Numbered from the stretch's first letter, positions 1 through 8,264 are shown. The stretch: DNA of 64,000 bases from CAVWNR01 sp963756525 (GCA_963756525.1 CAVWNR010000003.1:124001-188000), one strand, 5' to 3'. Notes: generated from the sequence alone by a model not told the origin. Translations and numbers: made by a program.

Positions 1-319
1 GCCGCGCTATCTCGGCCTGCGCGCCGTGGTCGCGGAGTCGTTCGCGCGCATCCACTGGCAGAACCTGGTCAACTTCGGGGTGCTGCCACTCGAGTTCGTC
101 GACGCAGACGACCATGGCCGGGTGGAACAGGGCGACGTCCTGGTGCTCGACGGCATCCGCGACGCGCTGCAACGCGGTCCTGACGTCACCGTGCTCAACA
201 CCACCCGCGACGAGCAGTACGCGACCCGGCACCGGCTCTCGCCGCGCCAGGTCGACCTCCTGCTCCGCGGCGGGCTGATCCCCTGGATGCGCGACCGAAC
301 CGGCTCCGGCAATCGCTGA
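1..319 (+). CDS. acnA: Aconitate hydratase, C-terminal end (partial)
   Basis: The reading frame is open from base 2 and enters the window without a start, so only the last ~105 residues are present. The motif AVVAESFARIHWQNLVNFG is the conserved swivel-domain segment of aconitase A/IRP-type enzymes, which isomerise citrate to isocitrate in the cytosolic TCA cycle. The usual late segment (GVLPLEF followed by a variable tail) is present and the frame ends in TGA at 317-319. It converges with the transketolase gene, with 42 nt between them. The family call is firm; the active-site cluster lies outside the window. Confidence 0.9.
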   Translation, partial: PRYLGLRAVVAESFARIHWQNLVNFGVLPLEFVDADDHGRVEQGDVLVLDGIRDALQRGPDVTVLNTTRDEQYATRHRLSPRQVDLLLRGGLIPWMRDRTGSGNR

Positions 320-361
320 TGATCTCAGGGTGACGCTCGCTCAGCGAGCACAAAGCGTAGA

Positions 362-2239
362 TCACCCGGAATTGGCCGCGAGCAGGCCATCCACGGCGTC
401 GACTACGTCCTCGGCACCGATCCCGGCCGCGTTCATCAGCTCCTCGGGCGTGCCGGAGCCGGGCATGCCCTGCACGGCGAGCATCCGTACCCGTAGCGGC
501 TCGATGTGCCCGGCAACAGCGGCCAGCACCGCCGAGCCGATCCCACCCTCGATGCGGTGATCCTCCACCGTGACCAGGTTTCCGCCCGTCGCGGTCACCG
601 ACTGAATCAGGGTTTCCGCGTCCAGCGGCTTCACGCTGTACAGGTCGATGACGCGCGCGGCGATGCCCCGCTCGGCGAGCCGATCCGCGGCGGCCAGGCA
701 GGTGTGCAGCGTGACACCGGCGCCGACCAGGGTGATCCGGTCGTCGCCGCTCGAGCGGACCACCTTGCAGCCGCCGATCGGGAACGCTTCGTCCGGGCCG
801 TAGATCACCGGGTAGGCGCCGCGCGTCGTGCGCAGGTACACGATGCCGTCCCGGTCGACCATCTCGCCGACGAGCCGGGCACAGGCGTTGCCGTCGGCCG
901 GATAGAGCACGGTCGAGCCGTAGATCGCCCGCAGGGCGGCGATATCTTCGAGCGCCATCTGCGACGGGCCGTCCTCGCCGATCTCGACACCGGCGTGCGA
1001 ACCGCACAACCGGACGTTCGCCTGCGAGATCGCCGCCATCCGCACGAAGTCGTACGCCCGCGAGATGAAGGCGGCGAACGTGGACGCGAAGGGACGGTAG
1101 CCGAGCACCGACATCCCCACCGCGGTCGCGACCATCTGCTGTTCGGCGATGTACATCTCGAAGAACCGGTCGGGGTACTCCTGCGCGAACTCCTCGGCGT
1201 GGGTTGAGTTCGAAACCTCGCCGTCCATCGCGACGATGTCAGCACGCGCACCCACCGCGGCGAGCGCGTCGCCGTAGGCCTTTCGCGTCGCCAGCTTCTC
1301 GCCCAGTTCGTAGCTCGGCAGCGAGATGTCCTTCGACGGCTGCTGTGTGCGGCGCTCCGGCGCCTTTCGCTGGCCGGGACCGCGCACCTGAGCGTCGCGG
1401 CGGCCGCCGAGCGCGGCGACGGCACGCTCGGCGAGGTCGGCCGGAAACGCCTTGCCGTGCCAGCCACCCTTGTCCTCGACCTCGGGCACGCCCTTGCCCT
1501 TGATGGTGCGGGCGACCACCACGGACGGCGCGTCGGCACCGTCGGCGCGGGTGAGCGCGTCGTCGATCGCGGCAAGGTCGTGACCGTCGATGACGATCGG
1601 CGTGCAGCCGAACGCGCTGACCCGCCGCGCATAGGCCTCGAGATCCCACTGCAGCTCGGTCGGTCCGCGCTGGCCGAGCCGGTTGACGTCGACGATCGCG
1701 GTGAGGTTGCCCAGCCGGTGCTGGCCGGCCTTGTCCAGCGCCTCCCAGATCGACCCTTCGGCCATCTCGCTGTCACCGCAGAGCACCCAGACGTGAGCCG
1801 GGGAACCCTCCAGCTGGCGAAGGCCGAGCGCGATGCCCACGCCGACGGGCAGGCCCTGGCCGAGCGAGCCGGTGGCTACGTCGACCCATGGCAGCACCGG
1901 AGTGGGATGCCCTTGCAGTCGCGAGCCGAACCGGCGATAGGTGTCGACGAGCTCGCTGTCGGAGATCACGCCGGCGGCCTTGAACACCGCGTAGAGCAGC
2001 GGCGACGCATGCCCCTTGGAGAAGATCAAGTGGTCGTTACCCGGCGCGTGCGGGTCGGACCAGTCGTAGTGCAGGTGACGGCTGATCAGGACGGCGAGCA
2101 GGTCGGCCGCGGACAGACTCGATGTCACATGCCCCGAGGCGACCTCGGTGGCTGCCCGGATCGAGTCGACGCGCAGCTGGGTAGCGAGCTCGGCGATGTC
2201 CTGCAGCGGATGTTCGGCGGTCTGCTGGGCAGTGGACAC
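362..2239 (-). CDS. tkt: Transketolase
   Basis: A 625-residue thiamine-diphosphate transketolase, which transfers two-carbon ketol units between sugar phosphates in the pentose phosphate pathway. The N-terminal half carries the TPP/Mg motif GDSEMAEGSIWEAL (about residue 155), followed by VDVNRLGQ. The second half has the Pyr-domain glutamate in AEQQMVATAVGM (about 365) and a normal C-terminal domain. Length is slightly below the usual 650-700, with a low-complexity linker rich in R and Q near 290-305. The GTG start at 2239 lies exactly 10 nt downstream of a GGGTA box, so the mRNA may be nearly leaderless. There is no other TPP gene nearby, and it is probably monocistronic. Confidence 0.93.
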   Translation of the reverse strand: MSTAQQTAEHPLQDIAELATQLRVDSIRAATEVASGHVTSSLSAADLLAVLISRHLHYDWSDPHAPGNDHLIFSKGHASPLLYAVFKAAGVISDSELVDTYRRFGSRLQGHPTPVLPWVDVATGSLGQGLPVGVGIALGLRQLEGSPAHVWVLCGDSEMAEGSIWEALDKAGQHRLGNLTAIVDVNRLGQRGPTELQWDLEAYARRVSAFGCTPIVIDGHDLAAIDDALTRADGADAPSVVVARTIKGKGVPEVEDKGGWHGKAFPADLAERAVAALGGRRDAQVRGPGQRKAPERRTQQPSKDISLPSYELGEKLATRKAYGDALAAVGARADIVAMDGEVSNSTHAEEFAQEYPDRFFEMYIAEQQMVATAVGMSVLGYRPFASTFAAFISRAYDFVRMAAISQANVRLCGSHAGVEIGEDGPSQMALEDIAALRAIYGSTVLYPADGNACARLVGEMVDRDGIVYLRTTRGAYPVIYGPDEAFPIGGCKVVRSSGDDRITLVGAGVTLHTCLAAADRLAERGIAARVIDLYSVKPLDAETLIQSVTATGGNLVTVEDHRIEGGIGSAVLAAVAGHIEPLRVRMLAVQGMPGSGTPEELMNAAGIGAEDVVDAVDGLLAANSG

Positions 2240-2249
2240 GATCGATGGC

Positions 2250-2274
2250 TACCCCCGGGCCACAGCGGTCAAAC
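2250..2274 (-). promoter_or_regulatory. SigF-type promoter of tkt
   Basis: On the minus strand the sequence reads GTTT (2274-2271), a 16-nt spacer, then GGGTA (2254-2250). This matches the actinobacterial SigF/SigB pattern. The GTG start of tkt follows after 10 nt, so transcription should begin at or just before the start codon. Function is inferred from the match and position only. Confidence 0.6.
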
Positions 2275-2485
2275 GTTCCCGGACCGTGTGTCCAGAACGC
2301 AGCATCCGCCGAGTGGCGGACATCCGGGCGCCGCCAAATACCTCCACGCTTGTCGCAACAGGACATACGCCGTAGCGTTACAGAAAGTCCGCGCCCGGCC
2401 ACCGGTCGCGGTGCCTCCCGCCGAGCCCGTCGCGGACGCCGTCTCGGCCGAGTGCAGATCGGCCGCTGGAGGTGCGGACCCCCCG

Positions 2486-2968
2486 ATGCCTGTCGACCTC
2501 GCGACCGTCGTGATCACAGCGCCGGTTCCGTATGTCGTGAACTTCCTCGCCCAGCCGGGAAACGTGCAGCGCTACATGAGCGGCGCGGTCGCCCCAGGGT
2601 CGCCCCTGTCCAGCCACGCCCGCGTCCGCTCGGCGGGGATGCCGGCCAGGTGGGCCTTCGCCGCCGAACCGGCCGCGCACCGGTTCCGCTGGTGGCTGCT
2701 CGCGCCGTACCGCGCGGCCGGCAGCCTGCACGTCTACGGCGACTGCACCGTCAGCCAGCTCTGGCTAGCCGTCGAATCCGCGCCCGCCGGCGCGCTCGGC
2801 GAGGACGCCCAGCGCGCCGCCAGGGCGGTTCTGCACCGCATCCGCCGCTGCGTCGAAACCGATCTCGCGCTGCGCCGCGGCGACTGGCACCGGCAGCGCG
2901 AGCAGGGGCGCCAGCTCGACTCCACACAGCGCGCTGCCCCGCGCCCGGTGCTGCTGCGCACTGCATAG
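2486..2968 (+). CDS. SRPBCC-like (polyketide cyclase/START fold) protein
   Basis: A 160-residue protein starting at ATG 2486 behind GGAGG at 2468. The opening strand and first helix, VVITAPVPYVVNFLAQPGN then VQRYM, resemble the START of SRPBCC-fold proteins, which bind hydrophobic ligands in a deep pocket. The middle (FRWWLLAPYRAAGSLHVYG) alternates like beta strands, and a long C-terminal helix follows (residues about 95-130). The match is to a fold pattern, not a specific subfamily, and no ligand can be named. It stands alone, divergent from tkt, and ends at a hairpin at 2984-3018. Confidence 0.5.
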   Translation: MPVDLATVVITAPVPYVVNFLAQPGNVQRYMSGAVAPGSPLSSHARVRSAGMPARWAFAAEPAAHRFRWWLLAPYRAAGSLHVYGDCTVSQLWLAVESAPAGALGEDAQRAARAVLHRIRRCVETDLALRRGDWHRQREQGRQLDSTQRAAPRPVLLRTA

Positions 2969-2983
2969 CTGCTCCCCCTCCCC

Positions 2984-3018
2984 TGGTCCCCACCCGGCTA
3001 TCCGAGGGCTGGGGACCA
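2984..3018. terminator. Hairpin after the SRPBCC-like gene
   Basis: A 9-bp perfect inverted repeat, TGGTCCCCA (2984-2992) and TGGGGACCA (3010-3018), lies 16 nt after the stop at 2968. There is no U-run, as is common for actinobacterial terminators. Confidence 0.55.
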
Positions 3019-3090
3019 AGTCCGTGATTAGCCCTCGCTCTGTGGGGAAGAACAAGGGACAGCCCGATCCACTTCGACGGAAGGACAGCC

Positions 3091-3321
3091 ATGGCAGGCG
3101 AGGAAACCGGCGGCGTCACCGGCACGAAGGACAAGGACTACAACATCATCTGGTTCACCGAGGCGTGCCTGAGCAACGCGCTGCGGCTCGAGGCCTACAT
3201 CAAGGATGCCGAGCGCGAGGGTGACAACGACCTGGTCGAGTTCTTCCAGCGGGCTCAGGCGGAAAGCCGCAAGGGCGCCGAGCAGGGCAAGCAGCTGCTT
3301 GCCTCCCGCCTGCGCGGCTAA
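3091..3321 (+). CDS. Small conserved actinobacterial protein, unknown function
   Basis: A 76-residue, highly charged, helical protein with ATG preceded by GGAAGGA at a good distance. The core KDKDYNIIWFTEACLSNALR followed by a Glu/Lys-rich helix is a pattern I recognise from small uncharacterised actinobacterial proteins. It has no signal peptide, no membrane segment and no cysteine pair. Function unknown; the gene sits alone between a hairpin and the GAF-protein gene. Confidence 0.7.
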   Translation: MAGEETGGVTGTKDKDYNIIWFTEACLSNALRLEAYIKDAEREGDNDLVEFFQRAQAESRKGAEQGKQLLASRLRG

Positions 3322-3362
3322 CCCCAGGTGCGCGGCGTGCTGCGTGAGCGCATCCTGAAAGT

Positions 3363-4202
3363 GTGGTCACGCCACGGACCGGATCGACCGCGCTTGGTGA
3401 TGTAGGGTTCCCCGGCGCGTCGCCGCTGCGCGAGCCGCGGCAGCCCACCAGCGGCTGGACGGTTGGGCAGTGGCGCTGGCTGGTGCCCGCCACGGTCGCC
3501 GTCGGAGCTGCGGCGTGGGTGGCCGGTGCGCTCTCCGGACGCGCTCACGGCGACCAGCGGATCGCGCTGATTGTCGCGGGCGCGGTGCTGACCGCAGGCG
3601 CAATGGGCCTGCCGCTGTGGCAGCAGCGTCAGGCCGGTGAGGCCCGAGTCGACGCGGTCATCGCCGCGAGGTCGGCTCGGGCCGCGATGCGCGTTGCGCT
3701 AGAGGACGCCCTTGACCCGTTCGTACACCTCATCATCCGGCTGACCGAGGCGCGTGCCGCCGACAAGCCGCTGCTGCGCGGCGAGGCGATCCAGCTCGCG
3801 GTCACCACGATCGCGGCGCTCTCCGACGCCGAGCGGGTGCGGGTCTCCTACTTCGTCCATGACGCCGGCCCGCCGCGTTCGCTGCGTCCGGAGCGCTTCG
3901 CCGGACGCTACGGCGCGCCGAACGTCGTCTTCACCGAAGGGACGACGGCGGGCGATGCCGCGCTGCGGACCCTCGACCGCGGCAACTGGGTGTTCGTCGA
4001 CGACACCGAGGCGACCCCACCACAGTTCTGGTGGGACCCGCAGCCGGCCTACCGAACCCTGCTGGCCGGCCCGGTTGCCAGTGAGCACACCGTCCACGGT
4101 CTGCTCACCCTCGACGCGCTCGGCCCGGGGGAGCTGGCGCAAGTGGACCTGCCGCTGGTCCGACTGCTGGCCGACCTGCTGGCGGCGGCGCTGTGCCATT
4201 GA
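3363..4202 (+). CDS. Membrane-anchored GAF-domain protein
   Basis: A 279-residue protein with two predicted membrane helices (about residues 37-57 and 66-85) followed by a short charged helix and a GAF-like domain (about 110-275). The latter alternates strands and helices and ends in the typical HGLLTLDALGPGELAQVDLP segment. No kinase, cyclase or effector domain follows, so it may be a sensor that acts through a partner, or a degenerate sensor. The start is a GTG without a strong ribosome site; an internal start is possible. Ligand and partner cannot be inferred. Confidence 0.6.
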   Translation: MVTPRTGSTALGDVGFPGASPLREPRQPTSGWTVGQWRWLVPATVAVGAAAWVAGALSGRAHGDQRIALIVAGAVLTAGAMGLPLWQQRQAGEARVDAVIAARSARAAMRVALEDALDPFVHLIIRLTEARAADKPLLRGEAIQLAVTTIAALSDAERVRVSYFVHDAGPPRSLRPERFAGRYGAPNVVFTEGTTAGDAALRTLDRGNWVFVDDTEATPPQFWWDPQPAYRTLLAGPVASEHTVHGLLTLDALGPGELAQVDLPLVRLLADLLAAALCH

Positions 4203-4313
4203 CGAGCGCCCGTGCCGGCTCCGCAAACCGGGCGGTCAGCAGCCCGCTTGATCCGGACGGCGGGTTGGGCATTGACTAGAGCAATACGCGTCTTCGACAG
4301 CACGGCGGTGACC

Positions 4314-4514
4314 ATGATCGAGCCCCACGCGCTCAGCCCGGAACAGCGGATCGCCGCGATCCTGACCGACCCTGACGAGTACTTCGCGAGCGCCCGGGCG
4401 CGGGCCTGGTCGGTGGCCGAGGCGGAGGTCGACGCCGAGCTGGCGCTTCGGGCCGGGATGCGCCGCGGCGCGCACCCCAACGGCTCCCCGCCGCTTCCCG
4501 ATTCGGCGCGCTAG
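4314..4514 (+). CDS. Small hypothetical protein
   Basis: A 66-residue acidic helical protein. I chose ATG 4314 because residues before it in the same frame look non-coding; GTG 4308 is an alternative. The segment ALSPEQRIAAILTDPDEYFA reads like a genuine amphipathic start. It converges on hpnR with only 24 nt between the stops. No family recognised. Confidence 0.5.
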   Translation: MIEPHALSPEQRIAAILTDPDEYFASARARAWSVAEAEVDAELALRAGMRRGAHPNGSPPLPDSAR

Positions 4515-4538
4515 CGGGCCGGAAGCCACCCGGGCAGC

Positions 4539-6023
4539 TCAGGAGGCGCGCCGGTCCCGACCGTGGTGGATGTAGAGCGCGCGGCGGTCCTTCTGCGCGA
4601 CCGCGTGGTGCTCTGCCACCGGCAGCTCGTAGCGCACCTCGCGCAAGTGGTCACCGTACTGCCGTTCGGCGTTGTAGACCTTGTTGAACCGCACCAGCAT
4701 CCGGGCGAAGTTCGTCTGCCCGTGCACCAGTCGCTCGCCGAGGATGCGCAGCGCGCTCGCCGCGGCCACGAAGCCCAGGTGCTTGCGCGCCAGCACCGCC
4801 TGGGTGCGGACCAGTTCGCGGTAGAACTCGGAAAGCGGCAGCTTGGTCGGCAGCACCGCGTGCTGGATGTCGAAGAGCCGGTAGTCGCGGGTGGTGAGCT
4901 TGCGCTGCTCGGTGTGCCAGATCTCCGTGCCTGGGTAGGGCGTCATCACGGTCAGGTGCACGATCTCGGGAACCGACTGCGCCCACTCGCGCACCAGCGC
5001 GAACTGGCGGGCGTCCCACTGCGGGTCGACGATCAGGTTGATCGCGACTTGCAGGCCCATCGCGCGGGCCGCCTCGAGCGCGTGGAAGTTCTCGTCGGGG
5101 TGCACCCGCTTGCGGTACAGCTCCAGCCCCGCCTCGTCCAGCGCCTCCATGCCGAGGAAGAGGTAGGTCAGCCCCAGCCGGCGCCACCGCTCGAACACCT
5201 CGGGGTGGCGCAGTAGCACGTCGGCGCGCGTCTCGAGGTAGAACTCCTTGTGCACCTTGCGCTTTTCCAGTTCGGCGGCGATGGCGTCGCCGTGCTCGGG
5301 ACGGATGAACGCGACGTCGTCGACGATGAAGATCCCCGGCTCGCGGATCGAGGCCACCTCCTCGGCCGCGGCTTCGGGTGTCGCCTTGCGGTAGCTGCGA
5401 CCGTAGAACGTCCACGCCGAGCAGAACGAGCAGTCCCACGGGCAGCCGCGGGTGAACTCGACCGATGCCGCCGGGTCGAGCACACCGATGAAGTACTTGC
5501 GTCGGCGGCGCATCAGATCCCGCGCTGGGCGCGGCTCGTCGATGCTCTGCATCAGTTCCGGCGGCGGGCCGGAGCCGTCGAGCGTGACCACGCCCGGCAC
5601 CTCACGCGCCCCGCCGTCGCGCCAGGCCGACAGCAGCAGCGGCGTCGCCGGCTCGCCTTCGCCGCGGATCACCGCGTCGATCGCGCCGTCGGCCTGGGTC
5701 AGAACGTGCTCGGCGATGAACGAAACCGAATGTCCGCCGACGAAGACGAAGCAACCGGGCAGCATCGCCTTGACGTGCCGGGCCAGGTCGATCACCTCGG
5801 GAACGTTGGCCAGGTAGTTCAGGCCGAATGCCACCGCCTCCGGCTGGAACTCGGCGAGCTCGCGGTCCAGCTCGGCGTGCGTGAAGACCTGCAGGTCCAG
5901 CACGCGCACGTCGTGCCCGCCGGCGCGGGCGGCGGCGGCCGCGCGCTCCAAGCCGAGGGGTTCCAGGCGCAGGAAGAGTTCGGAGTACAGCAGGCAGCTT
6001 GGATGAACGAACAACGTACGCAT
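4539..6023 (-). CDS. hpnR: Hopanoid C-3 methylase, B12-binding radical SAM
   Basis: A 494-residue class B radical SAM enzyme. Residues 1-160 form a cobalamin-binding domain (VHPSCLLYSELFLRLEPLGL start). The radical SAM cluster is C194-x3-C198-x2-C201 in FTRGCPWDCSFC, followed by SAWTFYGRSYRKATPEAAAE and FIVDDVAFI. Later blocks such as LTTRDYRLFDIQHAVLPTKL and HGQTNFARMLVRFNKVYN are, as I recall them, characteristic of HpnR, which methylates hopanoids at C-3 of ring A. The known family acts at the membrane on bacteriohopane-type lipids. No hopanoid biosynthesis gene lies in the window. Alternative: a related B12 radical SAM with another substrate, but the end-to-end resemblance makes HpnR the best call. 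Confidence 0.85.
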   Translation of the reverse strand: MRTLFVHPSCLLYSELFLRLEPLGLERAAAAARAGGHDVRVLDLQVFTHAELDRELAEFQPEAVAFGLNYLANVPEVIDLARHVKAMLPGCFVFVGGHSVSFIAEHVLTQADGAIDAVIRGEGEPATPLLLSAWRDGGAREVPGVVTLDGSGPPPELMQSIDEPRPARDLMRRRRKYFIGVLDPAASVEFTRGCPWDCSFCSAWTFYGRSYRKATPEAAAEEVASIREPGIFIVDDVAFIRPEHGDAIAAELEKRKVHKEFYLETRADVLLRHPEVFERWRRLGLTYLFLGMEALDEAGLELYRKRVHPDENFHALEAARAMGLQVAINLIVDPQWDARQFALVREWAQSVPEIVHLTVMTPYPGTEIWHTEQRKLTTRDYRLFDIQHAVLPTKLPLSEFYRELVRTQAVLARKHLGFVAAASALRILGERLVHGQTNFARMLVRFNKVYNAERQYGDHLREVRYELPVAEHHAVAQKDRRALYIHHGRDRRAS

Positions 6024-6113
6024 ACCGACCTTTTCCCGGCTGATCGCGAGGCTAAACCCCCCGAATGCCGCCGGTGACCAGCAGGGGTCACCGACTCCGG
6101 CGGAACTGCTTCG

Positions 6114-6184
6114 TGATCAGGTCTTCCCCGCGAGTGACCGGTTGGGCCACCGCGAGGCGAGCACAACCGGGGAAGACGTGATCA
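6114..6184. repeat. 71-bp nested inverted repeat upstream of hpnR
   Basis: Arms at 6114-6130 and 6168-6184 are inverted copies matching at 16 of 17 positions (TGATCAGGTCTTCCCCG against its near-complement). A second inner pair, CCGGTTG and CAACCGG, lies between them. It sits 90 nt upstream of the hpnR start in an otherwise empty 395-nt gap. It could be an operator, a transcript hairpin or the remnant of a mobile palindrome. Confidence 0.55.
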
Positions 6185-6305
6185 ACTCAACCGGCCGGAA
6201 AACGTCGGCGCCGCGACGCACGCGTCGGACGAATCGAATTGTGCGGTCGAGGGCACGCTCCCCGGTAAGGCGGCGACGGCGCCCGGGTGTCCGCCGCGCC
6301 GAGGA

Positions 6306-6334
6306 CCCCGCCGGACAACTAGGCTCCGGCGGGG
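6306..6334. other. Perfect 10-bp hairpin before topoisomerase IB gene
   Basis: CCCCGCCGGA (6306-6315) and TCCGGCGGGG (6325-6334) form a perfect stem with a 9-nt loop, 85 nt before the topoisomerase start. It could insulate the gene from upstream transcription or lie in its leader. The rest of the 6024-6418 gap shows no convincing gene. Confidence 0.5.
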
Positions 6335-6418
6335 CCCGTCCGTTGCTGATGCCGTCCTGGAGGTGCCGGTGCGCGAACCGCCGCCCGCGGGGCCCGCGCG
6401 GGCAAGGTCGCCGCGCAG

Positions 6419-7525
6419 GTGGCCGAACTCAGCCGCCGGGTGTTCGAGCTCTACGACGATCCGGCCGCCTGTGCCGCGGCGGCCGGCCTGAGCTACGTCA
6501 GCCTGGACGAGGATCCGACCGGAATCTGCCGGCGGCGCCGGGGTCGCGGCTTCTCCTACACCGACGCCAGCGGGCGGCCGGTGCGCGAGCCTGACGTGCG
6601 AGCGCGGATCGCCGGGCTCGCCATCCCGCCGGCCTGGCAACAGGTGTGGATCTGTGCCGACCCGGACGGACACATCGCCGCAATCGGCGTCGACGACCGC
6701 GGCCGGCGCCAGTACCGCTACCACGACCGGTGGCGCCAACTGCGTGACGTGCTCAACGCCTACCGGCTGATCCGGCTCGGGGAGCGGCTGCCCGCCGTGC
6801 GCGACCACGTCCAACAGCAGCTGCGCCGCCGGACGCTCGACCGCGACCGGGTGCTGGCCGTGCTGGTGCACATCGTCGACCGCCACGGCATCCGCATCGG
6901 CGGCGAGGAATACGCCGAGGAGAACGAGACGTACGGGCTGACCACGCTCACCCGCCGCCACGTCAAGGTGCGCGGCGACTACGTCGAGCTCAACTTCCCC
7001 GCCAAATCGGGCCGGATCGCCCAGCACACCCTGCGGGACCCTCCGGTCGCCCAGGTGGTCGCTCAACTCGCTGCGCAACGGCACCGGCGGCTATTCACGG
7101 TCGACGGCGTGCGGGTGGACGCCGCCGACCTGAACGCCCTGCTCGCGGCGCTCACCGGTGAGCACGTCACGGCCAAGGACTTCCGCACCTGGCGGGGCAC
7201 CGTCGTGGCGTTCGACTTCATCCGCGCCCGGTTGGACAGCCGTGACCGCGACAGCGTCGCGGTGGCCGCGGTCGACGCCGCCGCTGCTGCCCTGTCGAAC
7301 ACCCGCGCCGTCGCGCGGGCGCACTACGTTCATCCCGACGTGCTGGAGAGCTACCAGAGCGGGCGCCTCGCCGACGACCTCGCCGCGGCGCGCCCCGCTC
7401 GCTCGCCGTTCCTCGCGCCGGACGAACGGGTGCTGCTGGGGCTACTGCGCAGGCTGCTCGTGCAGCGAGTCGGAGGAGACTCCGGGATCGCTCCTGTCGG
7501 CGCGAAGGAGGTCGTCCTCGGCTGA
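6419..7525 (+). CDS. DNA topoisomerase IB (poxvirus/eukaryote-like)
   Basis: A 368-residue type IB topoisomerase, which relaxes supercoils by nicking one strand through a 3'-phosphotyrosine link. The small N-terminal domain has RRRRGRGFSYTDASGRPV. The catalytic domain has RQYRYHDRWR, RIGGEEYAEENETYGLTTL, KVRGDYVELNFPAKSG, KDFRTWRGT and the active-site tyrosine in ARAHYVHPDVLESY. GTG 6419 is the only in-frame start upstream of the homologous region, though its ribosome site is weak. The last 84 nt overlap a convergent small gene. Likely horizontally spread family; it supplements the chromosomal topoisomerase IA. Confidence 0.9.
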   Translation: MAELSRRVFELYDDPAACAAAAGLSYVSLDEDPTGICRRRRGRGFSYTDASGRPVREPDVRARIAGLAIPPAWQQVWICADPDGHIAAIGVDDRGRRQYRYHDRWRQLRDVLNAYRLIRLGERLPAVRDHVQQQLRRRTLDRDRVLAVLVHIVDRHGIRIGGEEYAEENETYGLTTLTRRHVKVRGDYVELNFPAKSGRIAQHTLRDPPVAQVVAQLAAQRHRRLFTVDGVRVDAADLNALLAALTGEHVTAKDFRTWRGTVVAFDFIRARLDSRDRDSVAVAAVDAAAAALSNTRAVARAHYVHPDVLESYQSGRLADDLAAARPARSPFLAPDERVLLGLLRRLLVQRVGGDSGIAPVGAKEVVLG

Positions 7526-7717
7526 CTCGGCAGTCGACGGCATGGTCGGTGCCTGTGGCCCCTGCGGCGGGCTCTTCTCGCCCGGCGTGATCAGCCAGCG
7601 ACCGAACCCGTCCGGATCGTCGGTGTCCGGGTCGTCGGTCGGTAGCGGGTCGCCAGTCGCACCCGGCTCGCGAGGCTCGCCGCCGGCTGGAGCGGGATCG
7701 TCGTCTGCGCGTGTCAC
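7442..7717 (-). CDS. Small acidic Pro/Asp-rich hypothetical protein
   Basis: A 91-residue protein from GTG 7717, chosen because GGGAAGG sits just upstream and the frame above it reads as non-coding. It is unstructured and acidic, with a Pro-Asp stretch (LPTDDPDTDDPDGFGRW) around residue 30. Its 3' end runs 84 nt into the antisense strand of the topoisomerase gene, an unusually long convergent overlap. No family recognised; the C-terminus could be an artefact of GC-rich frames. Confidence 0.45.
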   Translation of the reverse strand: MTRADDDPAPAGGEPREPGATGDPLPTDDPDTDDPDGFGRWLITPGEKSPPQGPQAPTMPSTAESAEDDLLRADRSDPGVSSDSLHEQPAQ

Positions 7718-7728
7718 GTGGCTGTTCC

Positions 7729-7786
7729 TTCCCGGTCCGGTCCGGCCGGCAAACGGCCGGCGTTTCGCGCGCGACGCCGCCGGGAA
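7729..7786. promoter_or_regulatory. Divergent SigF-like promoter pair (GGGAA variants)
   Basis: Plus strand: GTTT 7762-7765, 16-nt spacer, GGGAA 7782-7786, in front of the gene at 7826. Minus strand: GTTT (7754-7751), 17-nt spacer, GGGAA (7733-7729), in front of the gene at 7717. The -10 differs from GGGTA at one base, so these are weaker calls. The minus-strand GGGAA also overlaps what may be a ribosome site. Confidence 0.35.
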
Positions 7787-7825
7787 GCCAGTAACCCGTG
7801 ACCCGAGCAACCAGAGGAGCGCCAC

Positions 7826-8056
7826 ATGAGCGAAGAGCAGACCGACGACGTCCCGCAGCTCGACCGGATCACCACTGACGACCCGACCGGGCAGGGGAAT
7901 CCCGGCAAGTCGCAGCGACGGTACGAGCCGGGCGGCGACGCGGCCGACCGTGAAGACGGACCGGAGTCCGCTGACGTGAGCCAGGGTCCCGATCCGTACG
8001 AACAGCAGCGGGGACGGATCCGCTCCGGGCCGCCCGACGGCGCGCCACCCGCATAG
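7826..8056 (+). CDS. Small hydrophilic hypothetical protein
   Basis: A 76-residue, strongly hydrophilic and probably disordered protein with ATG preceded by AGAGGAG. It is rich in D, E, G, P and Q and has no cysteine or hydrophobic core, a composition typical of actinobacterial stress-associated small proteins. It is divergent from the gene at 7717, with SigF-like motifs between them. Function unknown. Confidence 0.6.
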   Translation: MSEEQTDDVPQLDRITTDDPTGQGNPGKSQRRYEPGGDAADREDGPESADVSQGPDPYEQQRGRIRSGPPDGAPPA

Positions 8057-8078
8057 GCGCCGCGCTGGATCGTGGGCG

Positions 8079-8258
8079 TCAGGCGCCTGGGTCGGGATCG
8101 CGGTGCCCGGCCCGGCGCCCCTCGCTGCCGAAGAACTTGCCGAACGCGCGCTTGGTGCGTTCGACGAAGCCGGTACTCTCCGGTGGCTGCTCGCCTGACG
8201 ACGGCTGCTGCGGCTCTGGCCTCGGCGACTCGCCGGATCCGGGCTGGTTCTGGTCCAT
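8079..8258 (-). CDS. 59-residue hypothetical protein
   Basis: A short gene starting at ATG 8258, with AGGGAAGG about 8 nt upstream, and ending in TGA at 8081-8079. The first half is a Pro/Gln/Ser-rich tail; the second contains a basic helix, FVERTKRAFGKFFG. It begins 6 nt after the stop of the polysaccharide pyruvyl transferase-like gene and is probably co-transcribed with it. No family recognised; strong ribosome site and operon position support it. Confidence 0.55.
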   Translation of the reverse strand: MDQNQPGSGESPRPEPQQPSSGEQPPESTGFVERTKRAFGKFFGSEGRRAGHRDPDPGA

Positions 8259-8264
8259 AGCGAT

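Noticed and set aside
1457..2968. Long plus-strand frame crossing tkt and the gene after it
   Set aside because: Over tkt it is the antisense of a clear enzyme and has no recognisable domain; only the part from 2486 looks genuine.
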